From Linyphia triangularis (lineage: Eukaryota; Arthropoda; Arachnida; Araneae; Linyphiidae): a stretch of 64,000 nucleotides of DNA. Where the stretch lies: positions 85,048,305-85,112,304 of the forward strand of contig OZ021725.1 in NCBI GenBank assembly GCA_963978545.1. Direction: 5' to 3'. Shown one piece after another: positions 23,951 to 35,186 of this stretch (positions within the stretch are counted from its first letter, which is position 1; every line of letters starts with the position of its first letter). The notes beneath the pieces were generated by a model. The model did no database searches and had not been told where the DNA came from. It saw only the letters and a program-made list of their open reading frames with translations. The translations under genes were made by a program, and so were the position numbers.

Positions 23951-24476
23951 CTGTTAGCCCACTTGATATACATTGCGCAAAATAAATTTAAAGTCCTAAA
24001 AGTGAAAGGGTTAAAAGCACTGTTACTGTTAGTCTCATTTGAATGGCTTACGTTGAAAAGGAACTTTGCATTTTTTCTCGAATTTTATTTTCTCTTTTAA
24101 GTAAATACTAAGACAGAGAAATCAATAGAATTTGAAATCAGATTTGTAGGGCACTTATTAGAGGTATAGAAGCCTTGTTCGGCTTCCCTTTGGTGTTGGT
24201 CTTTATTAGAAGCTGAAAAACTTTTTTCCTTCACCAAAATCTAGAATCTGTGTGAAGACCTTCTTTTAACATCAGCGAAACAATGAGGAGCATTCATGAT
24301 GCAGATTGATTTTCATGTGTTATATTTTGAAATGTAGATTCATTTGGAAAGTATGCCAAAATGGATTATTTTTGGTATTTTAAAGTAGTTTGCACATCCA
24401 TCTGTAAAGGTCAATTCCCAAATTTTTTTGTTTTAATTTTTTTATTGAATTCTAAATGTTTCGAAAAGGCCATAAA

Positions 24477-24758
24477 TGTTGGGATATTGTTATCCACTGT
24501 CACTCATTTCCACCCCTTTGCTTGCTTGTGGACTGCCCTGCCTTGCAGCGCCGCCTTGTGGCTGGCTTATATAAACTGTTGTTCTAGCCTGTATGCCATT
24601 CATTCATTCATTCATTCATTGTATTCTATTCATTTACCTCTGACTGTCCAATGTTATGTGTGTGTTCCTGTGTCCGTGGCGGTTTAATGACTTAATAAAC
24701 TAATTGTACCGCTAGTGTTGTTGCTTCTCTCAACCACGCTCTGCTACCATCCCCAACA
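24477..24758 (+). repeat. Copia 5' LTR
   Basis: The LTR is 282 bp with TG...CA-type ends (TGTTGG/CCAACA). A TATA box, TATATAAA, lies at 24568-24575 and an AATAAA poly(A) signal at 24694-24699, so U3, R and U5 functions can be placed. A short (ATTC)n run lies between them. It should drive transcription of the full element. Confidence 0.95.
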
Positions 24759-24772
24759 GGTTATGGGCCCAG
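24759..24772 (+). other. Copia primer-binding site (initiator tRNA-Met anticodon arm)
   Basis: GGTTATGGGCCCAG follows the 5' LTR directly. Its complement, CTGGGCCCATAACC, is the anticodon arm of initiator tRNA-Met, not the tRNA 3' end. Drosophila copia uses the same internal priming with a cleaved tRNA 5' half, so the same mechanism is inferred here. Confidence 0.85.
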
Positions 24773-24840
24773 GTAAATAGCCATATCTTAGCAGAGAGAG
24801 CAACACACGGACTGGAACGAAAACCGAACTAAAAACGACG

Positions 24841-27800
24841 ATGAATGGAACACGGATTGAATCGTTAAACAAGGATAATTACGAGACATGGAAAATACAG
24901 ATGAAAGCTTTGCTTATCAAAAGCGATTCCTGGGTTTATGTTTCTGGAATCAAAACAAAACCTGTGCTCATTCAAGATGACGTTAAATCGAAAGAAGCTT
25001 GTGAAAAGTGGGCAGAAATGGATGAGAAAGCGAAGTCGGACATTATCCTATGTATAGCTCCATCTGAACTGAAACAAGTGAAAAGTTGTGAAACATCATC
25101 TGACGTTTGGACTAAATTGAAACAGATTTACGAATCCAAAGGACCTGCCAGAAAAGCGTCGTTGTTGAAATCGCTGATTCAACACAAGATGGCGGACACA
25201 ACAACTCTAGATGTGAGAGAGCACCTTCGAATGTTCTTCGACATTGTTGATAAGCTCAGTGAAATGGAAATACGCATCGACGAAGATCTGCTAGCAGTGA
25301 TGTTATTATACAGCCTTCCACCAAGTTTTGAAAATTTCCGATGTGCGATAGAATCCCGCGACGAGTTACCGAAACCAGAGGTTTTGCGAATAAAAATAGT
25401 GGAAGAATGTGATGCGAGACGCCAGGACCGGAAATCAAACGGCGAGAGTGGAGGAGCGTTTGCTGTGACTCATCTTCAACGCAAGCCTCATTGGAAAACA
25501 AAAAGCGAAAACTTCCAGAAGAATAACAATCAGTTCCCGAAGGCCAGAGATTCTTCGAAAATCCGTTGCTGGAAATGCCGACGTTTAGGGCACCGAGCAG
25601 CCACGTGTGACCAGGATTACCAGAAAAAGGATATTTCTCGCTTCAAGCAAGAAAATGCTGGACTGTTAACGTGTGCCGAATCCAAAAAGTGTGGAGATGC
25701 ATTGTTTACACATCATGGTGAAATGCAAACACAGTGGGTGGTAGATTCCGGATGCACGCGACATTTATGTAATGATGAATCAAAGTTTGTTAACATTGGC
25801 GACACAGAAATCAACATTCTCAATCTTGCCAACAACGAAACAACTGAAGTTTTAGGCTCCGGTAAAGCAGTCATCAAAGCGGAAGTTAACAAGAAAATTC
25901 AAGATGTTGATGTTTTCGATGCACTTCTTGTTCCGGACCTGCGTACAAACTTATTATCAGTTTCTAAACTTTGTGATCGTGGATACACTGTGACTTTCAA
26001 AAGTGACTTTGCTAAGATTGTAGACACTAAATCCAACTTGGAACTAATAGCTGATAGAAAAGATAATTTATATTATTTACGTGGTGGTAATTGTAGTGTT
26101 AATCAAAGTGCAAGTCATGCTAGTGAATCTTTTGATAGTGGTAAAAGCAAAGTTGCAGATATTGAAAAATGGCATGCAAGAATGGGTCATTTAAATATAG
26201 GAGATTTATTGGAATCTAGTGGTAAGGGAAATATTCGTGGATTAAATTTAGTAAAATCCCCTAAAGAATTTAATTGTGAAATTTGTGCGGTTAGCAAATT
26301 AACACGAGCCCCTTATCCTAAGAAATCAGAGAGAGTGTCAAACACGTTGGATTTAATTCACTCGGATCTCTGTGGTCCAATGAAAGTGCCATCAATTGGT
26401 AAGTCTTTTTATTTTATGACTTTTATTGATGACGAATCAAAATATTGCGCAGTTAAATTTTTAAAGCATAAAAGTGAAGCTCTAAGTGCATTTAGAGATA
26501 TCAAGGCTTTATGGGAGAACCAAAAATCGATTAAAATTAAAGTACTAATGACCGACAATGGGGGAGAATTCTTAAATAAGGAATTCGACGATTTTCTTAG
26601 GAAAAATGGGATTGAGCATAGATTAACCGTACCTTTTTCTTCCTCCGAAAACGGTTTAGCGGAAAGAAAAAATAGAAGTTTAGTTGAAACTGCAAGATGT
26701 TTACTAACTCAGTCAAAATTACCTCTTAAACTATGGGCAGAGGCGATAAATACGGCTAATTATCTGCGAAACAGATGCCCGACTAGCTCACTTAATGGAA
26801 AAACCCCTTATGAAGTTTGGAATGGTGTAACTCCAAATGTTAGTTATTTTAAGATTTTCGGTTGTAAAGCTTTTTATATCGATAATTATAGAAAACATAA
26901 GTTCTCAGCGAAGGGAAAAGAGGGAATATTTTGTGGTTATTCCGAAACATCTAAAGGATTTCGAATTTATTTACCAAACGAAAATAAAGTTATAACTTCC
27001 CGTAGCGTAAAATTCTTTGAGGAATACGATAATAAATCCGTTACATTGCAAGATTTCTTAGAAAAAGAAAATATAAATGAAACCTCAATTTCAATTGAAA
27101 ACGAATCGAAACTTGGAAGCGATCCAATGCTATATCAGTCAATCCAACCGGATGTGGAGTTAGATGTAGATAAATCTTTGGAAAGCGAGCAATTGAAAAA
27201 TACTTTAGTTATGGGTGATAGTGAACCTTTAGTTTTAGATCAACAAGAATCAAGAAAAAGAATTCTTTCATTGCGCAATAGGGATATCATTCGTGACGAA
27301 GCAGATTTTATTTTTAATGTGGAAGTACCGATTAAAAATGCGCTCATAGATAAAAATAGTGAGTTATGGTTTAATGCTTTGATTGATGAAGTCGTGAGTA
27401 TTATTCGAAATAATACTTTTGAAATTGTTGATAGGCCAGATTCTAAAAGATGTATTGGGAGCCGCTTTATTCTTACGAATAAATTTAAAGATGATGGAAC
27501 ATTATTAAAGTATAAGGCGCGTTTTATTGCGCAAGGCTTCTCACAACAATATAATGTTGATTATTTTAACACCTACAGCCCAGTGGTAAAACAAGGGTCA
27601 ATCCGAGTTTTATGTGCACTTGCTGCAGATTTAGGCCTAGAAATTCATCAGTTTGACGTAACTACTGCTTATTTGAATGGAGAAATAAAGGAAGAAGTTT
27701 TTATGGAATGTCCTGATTATTTTGGAGAAATCCTGAAACGAATAATCGATAAAAGGGAACTCCATGGGGAAATTTCTGAAAGAGCAAATGAAATTTTAAA

Positions 27801-28941
27801 TTCTTTAAATCAGGGTGATAAAGTTCTTTTATTAAAGAAAGGGATTTATGGGACTAAACGAGGAGGATACTGCTGGAATGTTAAGTTGAATGAAATTTTA
27901 AATAATTTTGGTGCGAAACAAACCGAGGCAGATCCGTGTACATATTACATTAAAGATAGTAAGGGCTTAACTATAATAATGGTTTATGTTGACGATATTT
28001 TGTTTATTTCTCAAAATCCGGATATGATCGAAAAATTTAAAACTCACATGAATAGAGAATTAGATGTAAAATATGCTGGTTTAGTCAAATATTGTTTAGG
28101 AATAAATTTTGAACAGAAAAACGGAGTTGTGACTATGAGTCAACAAAGCTACATAAGGGAGCTTTTAAACCGTTTTAATATGTTGGAAGCTAAACCTGTT
28201 ACCTGTCCAATGGATGTTAGCATTAAATTGGAGAAGGCCGAAAAATGCGAGGAAGGGATTCCTTACCGCGAATTGATTGGTAGTTTTCAATACCTAGCTT
28301 CGTGTTCGAGGCCTGATATCTCTAATTCAGTTAGTAAGCTAAGTCAGTTCCTAACTTGTTATGATAACTCGCATTGGATTGCAGCGAAAAGAGTTCTGCG
28401 TTATTTAAAGAAAACAATTAATTTTGGACTTGTTTTTCAACGTACAGAAGTATCATTGTTTGGATATACAGATGCTGATTGGGGTAATTGTCTTTTTGAC
28501 CGGAAGTCATACACAGGGTACTGTTTTATTCTTAGCGGAAGTGCTATTAGCTGGGAAAGTAGAAAACAATGTACTGTGGCTCTGTCTTCTACGGAGGCAG
28601 AATATATGGCTATTTCTGATGGTACAAAAGAAGCGATATATCTTTGTAAGTTACTTAATGAACTGTGTAATAGTAATTTGAAAAAGGTACGTATGCTCAC
28701 TGACAATAAGGGAGCAATAAAATTGGTTGAAAATCCAGTTTTTCATAAACGTACAAAACATATTGATATTAGACATCATTTTGTAAGAGATGCTTTAAAA
28801 AATGGTCAAATTGACTTAAAGTTTGTGTCAACAGATGATATGGGTGCTGACATTTTAACTAAAACATTACCTTCTTGTAAGCATTATAAGTGTTTAAGAT
28901 TACTTGGTATTGATGATACTGTTGTATATTTTGATAAATGA
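24841..28941 (+). CDS. Copia Gag-Pol polyprotein
   Basis: One ORF of 1366 residues, near the length of Drosophila copia. The gag part comes first, with a CCHC zinc knuckle at 243-256 (CWKCRRLGHRAATC). The aspartic protease motif DSG is at 302-304, and the pre-integrase His/Cys region starts at W444-H445. The integrase triad is D509, D572 and E608, with 35 residues between the last two (DD35E). Reverse transcriptase starts near 857 and has YVDD at 1049-1052. RNase H follows, with D1211, E1252 in SSTEAEY and D1288. No stop or frameshift interrupts it, so products could be functional. Odd points: about 30 extra residues inside RT (962-993), and GIYGTKRGGYCWN in place of the usual YGLKQ-A-R-W. 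The first ~400 codons look less AT-rich than the rest. Confidence 0.95.
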   Translation: MNGTRIESLNKDNYETWKIQMKALLIKSDSWVYVSGIKTKPVLIQDDVKSKEACEKWAEMDEKAKSDIILCIAPSELKQVKSCETSSDVWTKLKQIYESKGPARKASLLKSLIQHKMADTTTLDVREHLRMFFDIVDKLSEMEIRIDEDLLAVMLLYSLPPSFENFRCAIESRDELPKPEVLRIKIVEECDARRQDRKSNGESGGAFAVTHLQRKPHWKTKSENFQKNNNQFPKARDSSKIRCWKCRRLGHRAATCDQDYQKKDISRFKQENAGLLTCAESKKCGDALFTHHGEMQTQWVVDSGCTRHLCNDESKFVNIGDTEINILNLANNETTEVLGSGKAVIKAEVNKKIQDVDVFDALLVPDLRTNLLSVSKLCDRGYTVTFKSDFAKIVDTKSNLELIADRKDNLYYLRGGNCSVNQSASHASESFDSGKSKVADIEKWHARMGHLNIGDLLESSGKGNIRGLNLVKSPKEFNCEICAVSKLTRAPYPKKSERVSNTLDLIHSDLCGPMKVPSIGKSFYFMTFIDDESKYCAVKFLKHKSEALSAFRDIKALWENQKSIKIKVLMTDNGGEFLNKEFDDFLRKNGIEHRLTVPFSSSENGLAERKNRSLVETARCLLTQSKLPLKLWAEAINTANYLRNRCPTSSLNGKTPYEVWNGVTPNVSYFKIFGCKAFYIDNYRKHKFSAKGKEGIFCGYSETSKGFRIYLPNENKVITSRSVKFFEEYDNKSVTLQDFLEKENINETSISIENESKLGSDPMLYQSIQPDVELDVDKSLESEQLKNTLVMGDSEPLVLDQQESRKRILSLRNRDIIRDEADFIFNVEVPIKNALIDKNSELWFNALIDEVVSIIRNNTFEIVDRPDSKRCIGSRFILTNKFKDDGTLLKYKARFIAQGFSQQYNVDYFNTYSPVVKQGSIRVLCALAADLGLEIHQFDVTTAYLNGEIKEEVFMECPDYFGEILKRIIDKRELHGEISERANEILNSLNQGDKVLLLKKGIYGTKRGGYCWNVKLNEILNNFGAKQTEADPCTYYIKDSKGLTIIMVYVDDILFISQNPDMIEKFKTHMNRELDVKYAGLVKYCLGINFEQKNGVVTMSQQSYIRELLNRFNMLEAKPVTCPMDVSIKLEKAEKCEEGIPYRELIGSFQYLASCSRPDISNSVSKLSQFLTCYDNSHWIAAKRVLRYLKKTINFGLVFQRTEVSLFGYTDADWGNCLFDRKSYTGYCFILSGSAISWESRKQCTVALSSTEAEYMAISDGTKEAIYLCKLLNELCNSNLKKVRMLTDNKGAIKLVENPVFHKRTKHIDIRHHFVRDALKNGQIDLKFVSTDDMGADILTKTLPSCKHYKCLRLLGIDDTVVYFDK

Positions 28942-28950
28942 GTTGACATT

Positions 28951-28959
28951 GTGGGGGAG
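28951..28959 (+). other. Copia polypurine tract
   Basis: GTGGGGGAG directly precedes the 3' LTR and follows the stop codon by 10 bases. It is the expected plus-strand priming site of reverse transcription; one T interrupts the purines. Confidence 0.8.
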
Positions 28960-29237
28960 TGTTGGGATATTGTTATCCACTGTCACTCATTTCCACCCCT
29001 TTGCTTGCTTGTGGACTGCCCTGCCTTGCAGCGCCGCCTTGTGGCTGGCTTATATAAACTGTTGTTCTAGCCTGTATGCCATTCATTCATTCATTCATTG
29101 TATTCTATTCATTTACCTCTGACTGTCCAATGTTATGTGTGTGTTCCTGTGTCCGTGGCGGTTTAATGACTTAATAAACTAATTGTACCGCTAGTGTTGT
29201 TGCTTCTCTCAACCACGCTCTGCTACCATCCCCAACA
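28960..29237 (+). repeat. Copia 3' LTR
   Basis: The LTR is 278 bp and matches the 5' LTR except for one missing ATTC unit. TATATAAA is at 29051-29058 and AATAAA at 29173-29178. It would supply 3' end formation. Confidence 0.95.
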
Positions 29238-29696
29238 ATAAATACACAAACTTCTGTTCACTGCGCTTTTTAATTTGCAACCACAGTTCTCTTGTTAGTT
29301 TTGGCGGGAAAAACAACACATTCAGCTGAAAGCGAATGTGACGTCACTACATCTGAAACAACTTGGCTTGAAACACAGCAACGTAAACCAGTTTTGCAAG
29401 TTTCTCGCCAATCACGTCAACCGGTACGGGATATAGCAATTGTCTACCAAACTAACGCCAAATTTTTTGAAGATATCTCACGATAACCATAGAAACGGAA
29501 GGATGTTTTGACGTCACAGCTATAGTGGATCGTTTTGATTGGACAAGGTTTTTTGGGCATTTTCTTTTCTTAATATTTATATAATTAATTTTTTTAACAA
29601 ATGTTGTTGGAATATTTGGAATCGGGAAGAAATTCTTTATAAATATAAACTAATTTCATTCGTTTTAAAAACAAATACGGGAATCGTCCATTACAA

Positions 29697-30633
29697 AGAT
29701 ATTATAAATTTTGAATGATCTTCGAGCAGTGCTGTTCCACGACTGATGACGTCACATGATGCAAACGGGCAAATTCATCGCTCTTCAGAATAATTGTAAT
29801 CTTCTGGTTTATGGACTTTTTGGATACATGATAGCTTGTTAGTACTATTCGTATCCACTTTCAGTAAATTTGTTGGTCTTCTCTTACTAAATTATTACTA
29901 CTCATCTGTTACTAAATTATTTTTTTATACTTTAAAGCAGATTGAAAATCGATTTATAATGAAATCTATCTAAACTCTACAGGTTATCTACTATATTTAA
30001 AATTTATTACATACCATTAAAATAGAAATTTAACATTTTACGCACATCATTCCATGCCTTAGTACATGGACTTTTATGTGAAATAAATTTAGTGATGTGA
30101 TTTAATTTGAAATCTTGCCGTCATCATCAAAAATGCAACGTACATTTGAATAATAATAATTACTTGGGGACCTATTGAATATTTGCATAAAATGTGCAGT
30201 ACTTGAAATATACTTTTCGTGTATACAAGCAATAAAATATTTAAATTTAATTTATGTTAAAACGTATGTAAATTAATGTTAGCTCCAGTTCTTATTTATT
30301 TTATGAAATAATATATGTATATATGTATATGGAATGTTGGAAATATTAATTAAATTTTACATTTGTAGTTTGAGCAAATCAATTACTTTTTAAATTAGCG
30401 CATTGTGAGTTATTCTTGAAAACTTGGAATGAAAAGAATCGATGAAACAAATTATAGCAAAGGAACAATAATTTTCAGAAATTGAAGCTGGCAGTTTAAG
30501 TACTTTTTATTTAAAAGTGTATTTTTTTAAACGTAAAAAGTTAGGATTTTAACCCAAAATGTCTAACTTTACTGTTTGTCCATGCTTGAATTTCTGTCTA
30601 GTAGAGACTCGAAAATCTTTCTATTGGGACAAA
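29697..30633. other. No recognisable feature
   Basis: AT-rich. TGATGACGTCACATGATG (about 29742) contains a TGACGTCA CRE-type palindrome; no other signal. Confidence 0.45.
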
Positions 30634-30750
30634 TTATATTTAGAGTAAACGAAATAATCTAAATAAAAAAAAAAAAAATTGGGATTCGAATTAAAATGTT
30701 CAAAGTTAAGAGTACCGTTTACTTAGTAAATAGCCCCCCAATTAAAAAAA
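30634..30750 (+). repeat. Direct repeat, copy 1 (partner at 32034)
   Basis: TATATTTAGAGTAAACGAAA, AATTAAAATGTT and AGTACCGTTTACTTAGTA match 32034-32145 with small differences. The pair lies 1.4 kb apart. Confidence 0.65.
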
Positions 30751-30854
30751 ATTGAACACACATTTTTGGGACACAAAAAATAGGCTTATTGAGTTAATCA
30801 ATGTACTGGTGTATTACAGTACCAGGCTACGCATGCAAGAACTTCCATAGTTAC

Positions 30855-31006
30855 ACTAAACTTCAACTTAACTTCACATCACTAGACGGTAGATCGTCAC
30901 AGTGCTCATAGGTATTTAATCCATTTTGGCGGCGTGAAAGCATAATGTTCGCCAAACCACAACCCTGTACAGAACAAAAGGCTATAAGGTTTAGCGAGAA
31001 TTATGT
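30855..31006. mobile_element. Second copy of the foldback MITE, partial
   Basis: It holds one arm (ACTAAACTTCAACTTAAC through GCGTGAAAGCATAATG) followed by the small inverted pair around 30958-31000. It corresponds to 60-210 of the first copy and lacks the other outer arm. No clear target duplication. Confidence 0.7.
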
Positions 31007-31099
31007 ATTCGTATGAAATTTTCTATTACGTTGAAAAATACGAAACAATTTTAAATAATATAAACCATAAAAACAAAGTTTTTAATATAAATACTTTAG

Positions 31100-31620
31100 T
31101 ATGCATTGTCAATTTTTCTATTGATTAACATACCTCCCGAATCTGTGAACAACGTCTGCCTTGTATTTGCATCTAATTTAAAATATCAAAAACATTTCTA
31201 TCGGCAAAATGCACGGCAACCTACATTTCAAATTTTATTTATTAAAAATAAACTTGAAGTTATGCATTCACATCTAAGTATGTTTTTATTTAATCTGATT
31301 AAAACATTTTTATTATTATTATTATTATTATTATTTTTTTCAATGGTCGCATTAATGCTATTTTAGCGCGATTGGATGACGGCAAGTTGGTTTATTAGTA
31401 TTCCGTAAAAGCGGCTTTTTAGTGACAGTTACTGCCCCAAAATTTGATAGATTCAATGTCGATGACAATGCATTCTATCTGCCAAGTTTTAGACCGATTG
31501 GAAGAAGCAAGGGTTTTAATTAGTCCTCCGCAGACTTGCCCGCCATCAACACACACAGTCAAACCTTCCCCCTCCCTTCTCCACCCTCTCTCTCACACAC
31601 ACAATCGAAGTTAATATAAA
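31100..31620 (-). repeat. Family A repeat, inverted copy
   Basis: The reverse complement carries CCAATCGGTCTAAAACTTGG, GATGACAATGCATTC, and GGTTGCCGTGCATTTTG. A (TTA)n run is at about 31312-31335. It ends in an AC/CT-rich stretch like the copy at 23340. Confidence 0.65.
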
Positions 31621-32033
31621 GGATTTAAAAATACGTTTTATTAATTGAATAAATAAATTTGATTATTTTTTTTCTGAAGATAATGAAACTTATACACGAC
31701 AAGGGGGACTTAATTAGTATAACTAACAATAAATATTTTATCAATATCAGTACAAAATTATAACGTCGAGTGAAGTTGAACCACCTTCCACTTTATCTTA
31801 TATTAAATTTAATTTCTAACTAAACTGCATTACTTAATTTGTATTAGTATCTTGTTAATAAATCGGAGTAGTTTCTCATCAATTTGTCTGTAATGTTCGC
31901 TTCCTTCTCGTTGTAACAGTGGACCTCAAAATTACACTTTTCATTATTATTATTTACCCTCAGTTCGTAAGTAGCGTTCCCCCCCCCCCAATTCCCCCCC
32001 CCCTCCTTTTTTTTTCAACATAATGAACCAAAA

Positions 32034-32180
32034 AAATTATATTTAGAGTAAATGAAATATTCTAAATCGAAAAAAGAAAAGATAAAATATAGGGGTTCGT
32101 ATTAAAATTTTAAAAGTTAAAATACCGTTTACTTAATATATTTTTTTTGGGGGGGAGGGGGGGGGGGCTATTTACTATCA
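32034..32180 (+). repeat. Direct repeat, copy 2, with poly(G)
   Basis: It matches 30634-30750. Here the CCCCCC of copy 1 is replaced by a T-rich then G-rich run (11 Gs at 32157-32167) followed by CTATTTACT. Confidence 0.6.
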
Positions 32181-32289
32181 GACATGCAGTGTGCAGTGAA
32201 TTGTGAGAAAATCTCTTTTGTTAACTACTTTGGTCTAACAGCACTATTTTGCGACTTTTAGAAGCAAAGATATCTCTATTGTTCGGAAT

Positions 32290-32700
32290 TATTATTTTTT
32301 GTGTGTGATCTGTATCTGGAAGAAAGCATTAGAAACAGTTCGGTGACTGAATTATCAAAAGTTGCAGCTAAAAGTCACAACCGAAGAAGAACTCTAAAAG
32401 TTCACAATTCTTGGGATGTTGTTTACTTTTGCTTTGAATGGGAGCTGACTTTTTGGGCAGAGATTCTGTGCTATTCATGCTTTTGTATATCTCCTTTGGG
32501 CAGAGATTCTGTGCTATATTACCAAGTGATTTGTCTACAGATTTAGAGTACAACACCCATGAACTTTAGCCCCCCAAAAACAGAAAAAGGTACCCATTCA
32601 CTGCCTTACGATACACGAAGACTGACAGACGTCTGAATTATCAAAAGTTGTTACGAAAAAAAGTCCCAGTAAATGAAGAACTCTAAAAAAGTCAGCTGGT
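32290..32700. repeat. Short diverged duplications
   Basis: GGGCAGAGATTCTGTGCTAT occurs at about 32455 and 32498. CTGAATTATCAAAAGTTG and GAAGAACTCTAAAA recur in both 32347-32400 and 32634-32690. Small ORFs here have no recognisable domain. Confidence 0.5.
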
Positions 32701-34025
32701 GATGGTGTTTGCCATAGCTCTGCATGGGGTGATTCCTCTTTGCCCATCTTGCATCTCTTTACTACTGCTTCTGTCCTACGTTACCCAGGTACTTGCCTCG
32801 TTCTCAAAACAAGCCTCGTGTTCGAACCCCGTAAGCAAACACCTTCACCAGTGTCAACATTGCCGGCAGCTAAATCAATATTGAAATTGCAGACTGATGG
32901 TTGCTTGTTATTGTTGCGGAGCAAGGGACTCTAATTTTTTTTCTTCTCTGGGAAGGGGAGGGGGGGGGGGGGCGATAGAAAGAATGTAAGAAGCATTTTT
33001 CGAATATTCACTTTGAAAAAAAAAAAGAATGTCAGGAAATATTATGCTTTGTTGCTAAGTAAAACTTTTAGTCGTTTGGATACTATCGAACTGCCATATG
33101 CAAAAACTCCAAGTTACAATTTCGGAATCAATTAAAAAATGCATTGATTTCGTTGTATATATTTGCTTTTATATACCAACAAATAGCTGACTCGCGTCGA
33201 ACTTAAATAATAAAAACACGGTTTTGCGACCAAAATAATTGGAAAAGCTCTGTATTTTTCAAAACCTACTGTTTTTCTAGTACCAATGCAGCAAATGTTA
33301 TGTTCCTATATCCAATCATATTTTAATTATTCAGGTTTAAAACTTTAATATAGTTCAGACATTTATTAACCACCCTGCATATAAATCTAAAATTATTTAT
33401 ACACAACATATGGATCGTAAGAGTCATACAGATTTTTATAGATCAATCTATAATTTTTATGTATTATTGATAGATTTTTATGGATATATGTTTATACAGA
33501 TCTGTAGAGGATTATTATAGGTACTATACGTATAGATCTTTATATAATTATCTATATTCACCTCTATACATAATCTATCTATAGCTTTTAGTTGATTTAA
33601 ATATAAAATAATTAGTAGTTGAGATTTAGATTTTTAGTTTTGAGAAAGTGTGCTAAACTTGTCCATTTCAATAGAGCTCAACGAATTTTTATTATTATTA
33701 TTATTATACACATTATATAGATTTTTTTATACGCCTTTCTAGTTTATTAGAATCGCCCTCTAATTGAAGCTGTAAAATTCAAACAGATTCCTAAAATTGC
33801 TTCAAGCTATTTACAATTCATATCATAAATAGCAAGACACTCAAAATCTTAAGAGAATCAAAATCATTAATAAGGGATCAAACCTAAGTAGCAGAATAAA
33901 GAAACTAATTCTAAATTAGTGACTTTTTCCAATATTTTTCTTCAATAAAGAAATATGCGAATTCTGAGAGTCGATAATTAGATTTCTGTAGATTTTTTTT
34001 TAGTAATAAAACTTTATTGAATACA
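32701..34025. other. No gene; low-complexity stretches
   Basis: G13 at 32960-32972. 33420-33600 is a degenerate field of TAGATTTTTATAGAT-like motifs. The ORFs at 32699-32934 have no domain. Confidence 0.45.
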
Positions 34026-34281
34026 AAAATTGGTACTTTTTCGTTAACTACCAAGGTTGATTCTTCCAAGTCAGGTATGGATTCTGCGCCAACAATTGTT
34101 CATATAAAACTGCGCCAAAATATGACAATTATATGTAGTTCATTTGTTATTTAAAAAAAATGGCTGTTGCTGCCATTTATAGGCGAAAATCACCTTGGCG
34201 CAGAATCTGTGCTGGAAAGTTTGCCCATATTTGATTTATTGTCAACTGCCCTTTTAATGGAAAAGTACCAAAAAATTATAC
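34026..34281. mobile_element. Foldback MITE with diverged arms, candidate
   Basis: AATTGGTACTTTTTCGTTAA near the left edge pairs with TTTAATGGAAAAGTACC near the right edge. GATTCTGCGCCAA (34080) pairs with TTGGCGCAGAATC (34195). No clear target duplication. Confidence 0.55.
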
Positions 34282-34928
34282 ACAGGATTACTGGTCTAAA
34301 ATTATCTAAAATTTAAATTTACAAGGATGCCATTTAGAATGAAAAAATATATATAAAGACATCTCACCAAGTTTTAATACTAACAGATTTTAAAGGGTGT
34401 TGGTGCCCAAAATTTATAAATAATCGATTTAGAGTATATTATTGTTTATCAAAATTTAAATTCCTACCTTTAAAAAGATACCTCATTTGTATTAACACCT
34501 CAACTAGAATTATTTTTAATACTTTTTTTAAGACTAAATTGCTAACTATTCGTGTAAGTAAAGCTTTCTTTAAAATGCGTTTTCCTCAAAACTACATTTT
34601 TCATAATTCATGTACTTTTCCTCAGAAACTACACAAACTATCTTCCTGAAATTTTTACCACATATTCCTCTTAAGTATACGTGTATACTGAAGTGAAATT
34701 TTGTTTCTATTTTAAAAATATATTTTTGTTTTGGCATTTTCGTCAAAAAAACTATGATTTTTAATAAATTTGAATGATTTTCACTAATTTCATTAAAAAA
34801 AAGGTAAATGAATCACAATCAAAAGCTAACTTCAGTATAATAACAAATGTCTGCTAAATGCACTGAAAATAAAATTAGGCTTCTATGTCAATTACTTTCT
34901 GAGAAAAAGGTGCATAAAATATGTCAAA

Positions 34929-35186
34929 TTAACATTACCGGTATATAGAGGGTACCAACTCTAATTAACATTACCGGTATATAGAGGGTACCAACTCTAA
35001 TTAACATTACCGGTATATAGAGGGTGCCAACTCCAATTAACATTACCAGTATATATAGGGTACCAACTCCAATTAACTCCAATTAACATTACCGGTATAT
35101 AGAGGGTACCAACTCCAATTAACATTACCGGTATATAGAGGGTACCAACTCCAATTAACATTACCGGTATATAGAGGGTACCAACT
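34929..35186 (+). repeat. 36-bp minisatellite, seven units
   Basis: AACATTACCGGTATATAGAG starts at 34931, 34967, 35003, 35039, 35085, 35121 and 35157. The extra 10 bp between the fourth and fifth is a duplicated CCAATTAACT. Units are nearly identical, so the array is young. The 12-bp inverted pair AAAAGGTGCATA (34905-34916) and TATGCACCTTTT (35197-35208) encloses it. Confidence 0.95.

Larger units (their letters stand above)
24477..29237 (+). mobile_element. Complete Copia-type LTR retrotransposon
   Basis: The element is 4761 bp and flanked by the 5-bp target duplication ATAAA (24472-24476 and 29238-29242). LTRs start TGTTGGG and end CCCAACA. Order is 5' LTR, primer site, one gag-pol ORF, purine tract, 3' LTR, with integrase before reverse transcriptase, which defines Copia/Pseudoviridae. 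The two LTRs differ, as far as I can read, only in the number of ATTC units, so insertion is recent. All coding motifs are present without stops. It sits inside an older TIR-like repeat whose halves lie at 24403-24476 and 29238-29696. Confidence 0.95.
24403..29696. repeat. Older TIR-like repeat split by Copia
   Basis: Sequence on both sides of Copia joins into one repeat of about 530 bp. Its ends are roughly inverted: ATCTGTAAAGGTCAATTCCC on the left, and the complement of GGGAATCGTCCATTACAAAG on the right. A related copy begins near 59794. No transposase is recognisable, so it is probably non-autonomous. Confidence 0.6.

Noticed and set aside
34929..35186. CRISPR-like array
   Set aside because: Units are contiguous with no unique spacers, and the genome is eukaryotic.
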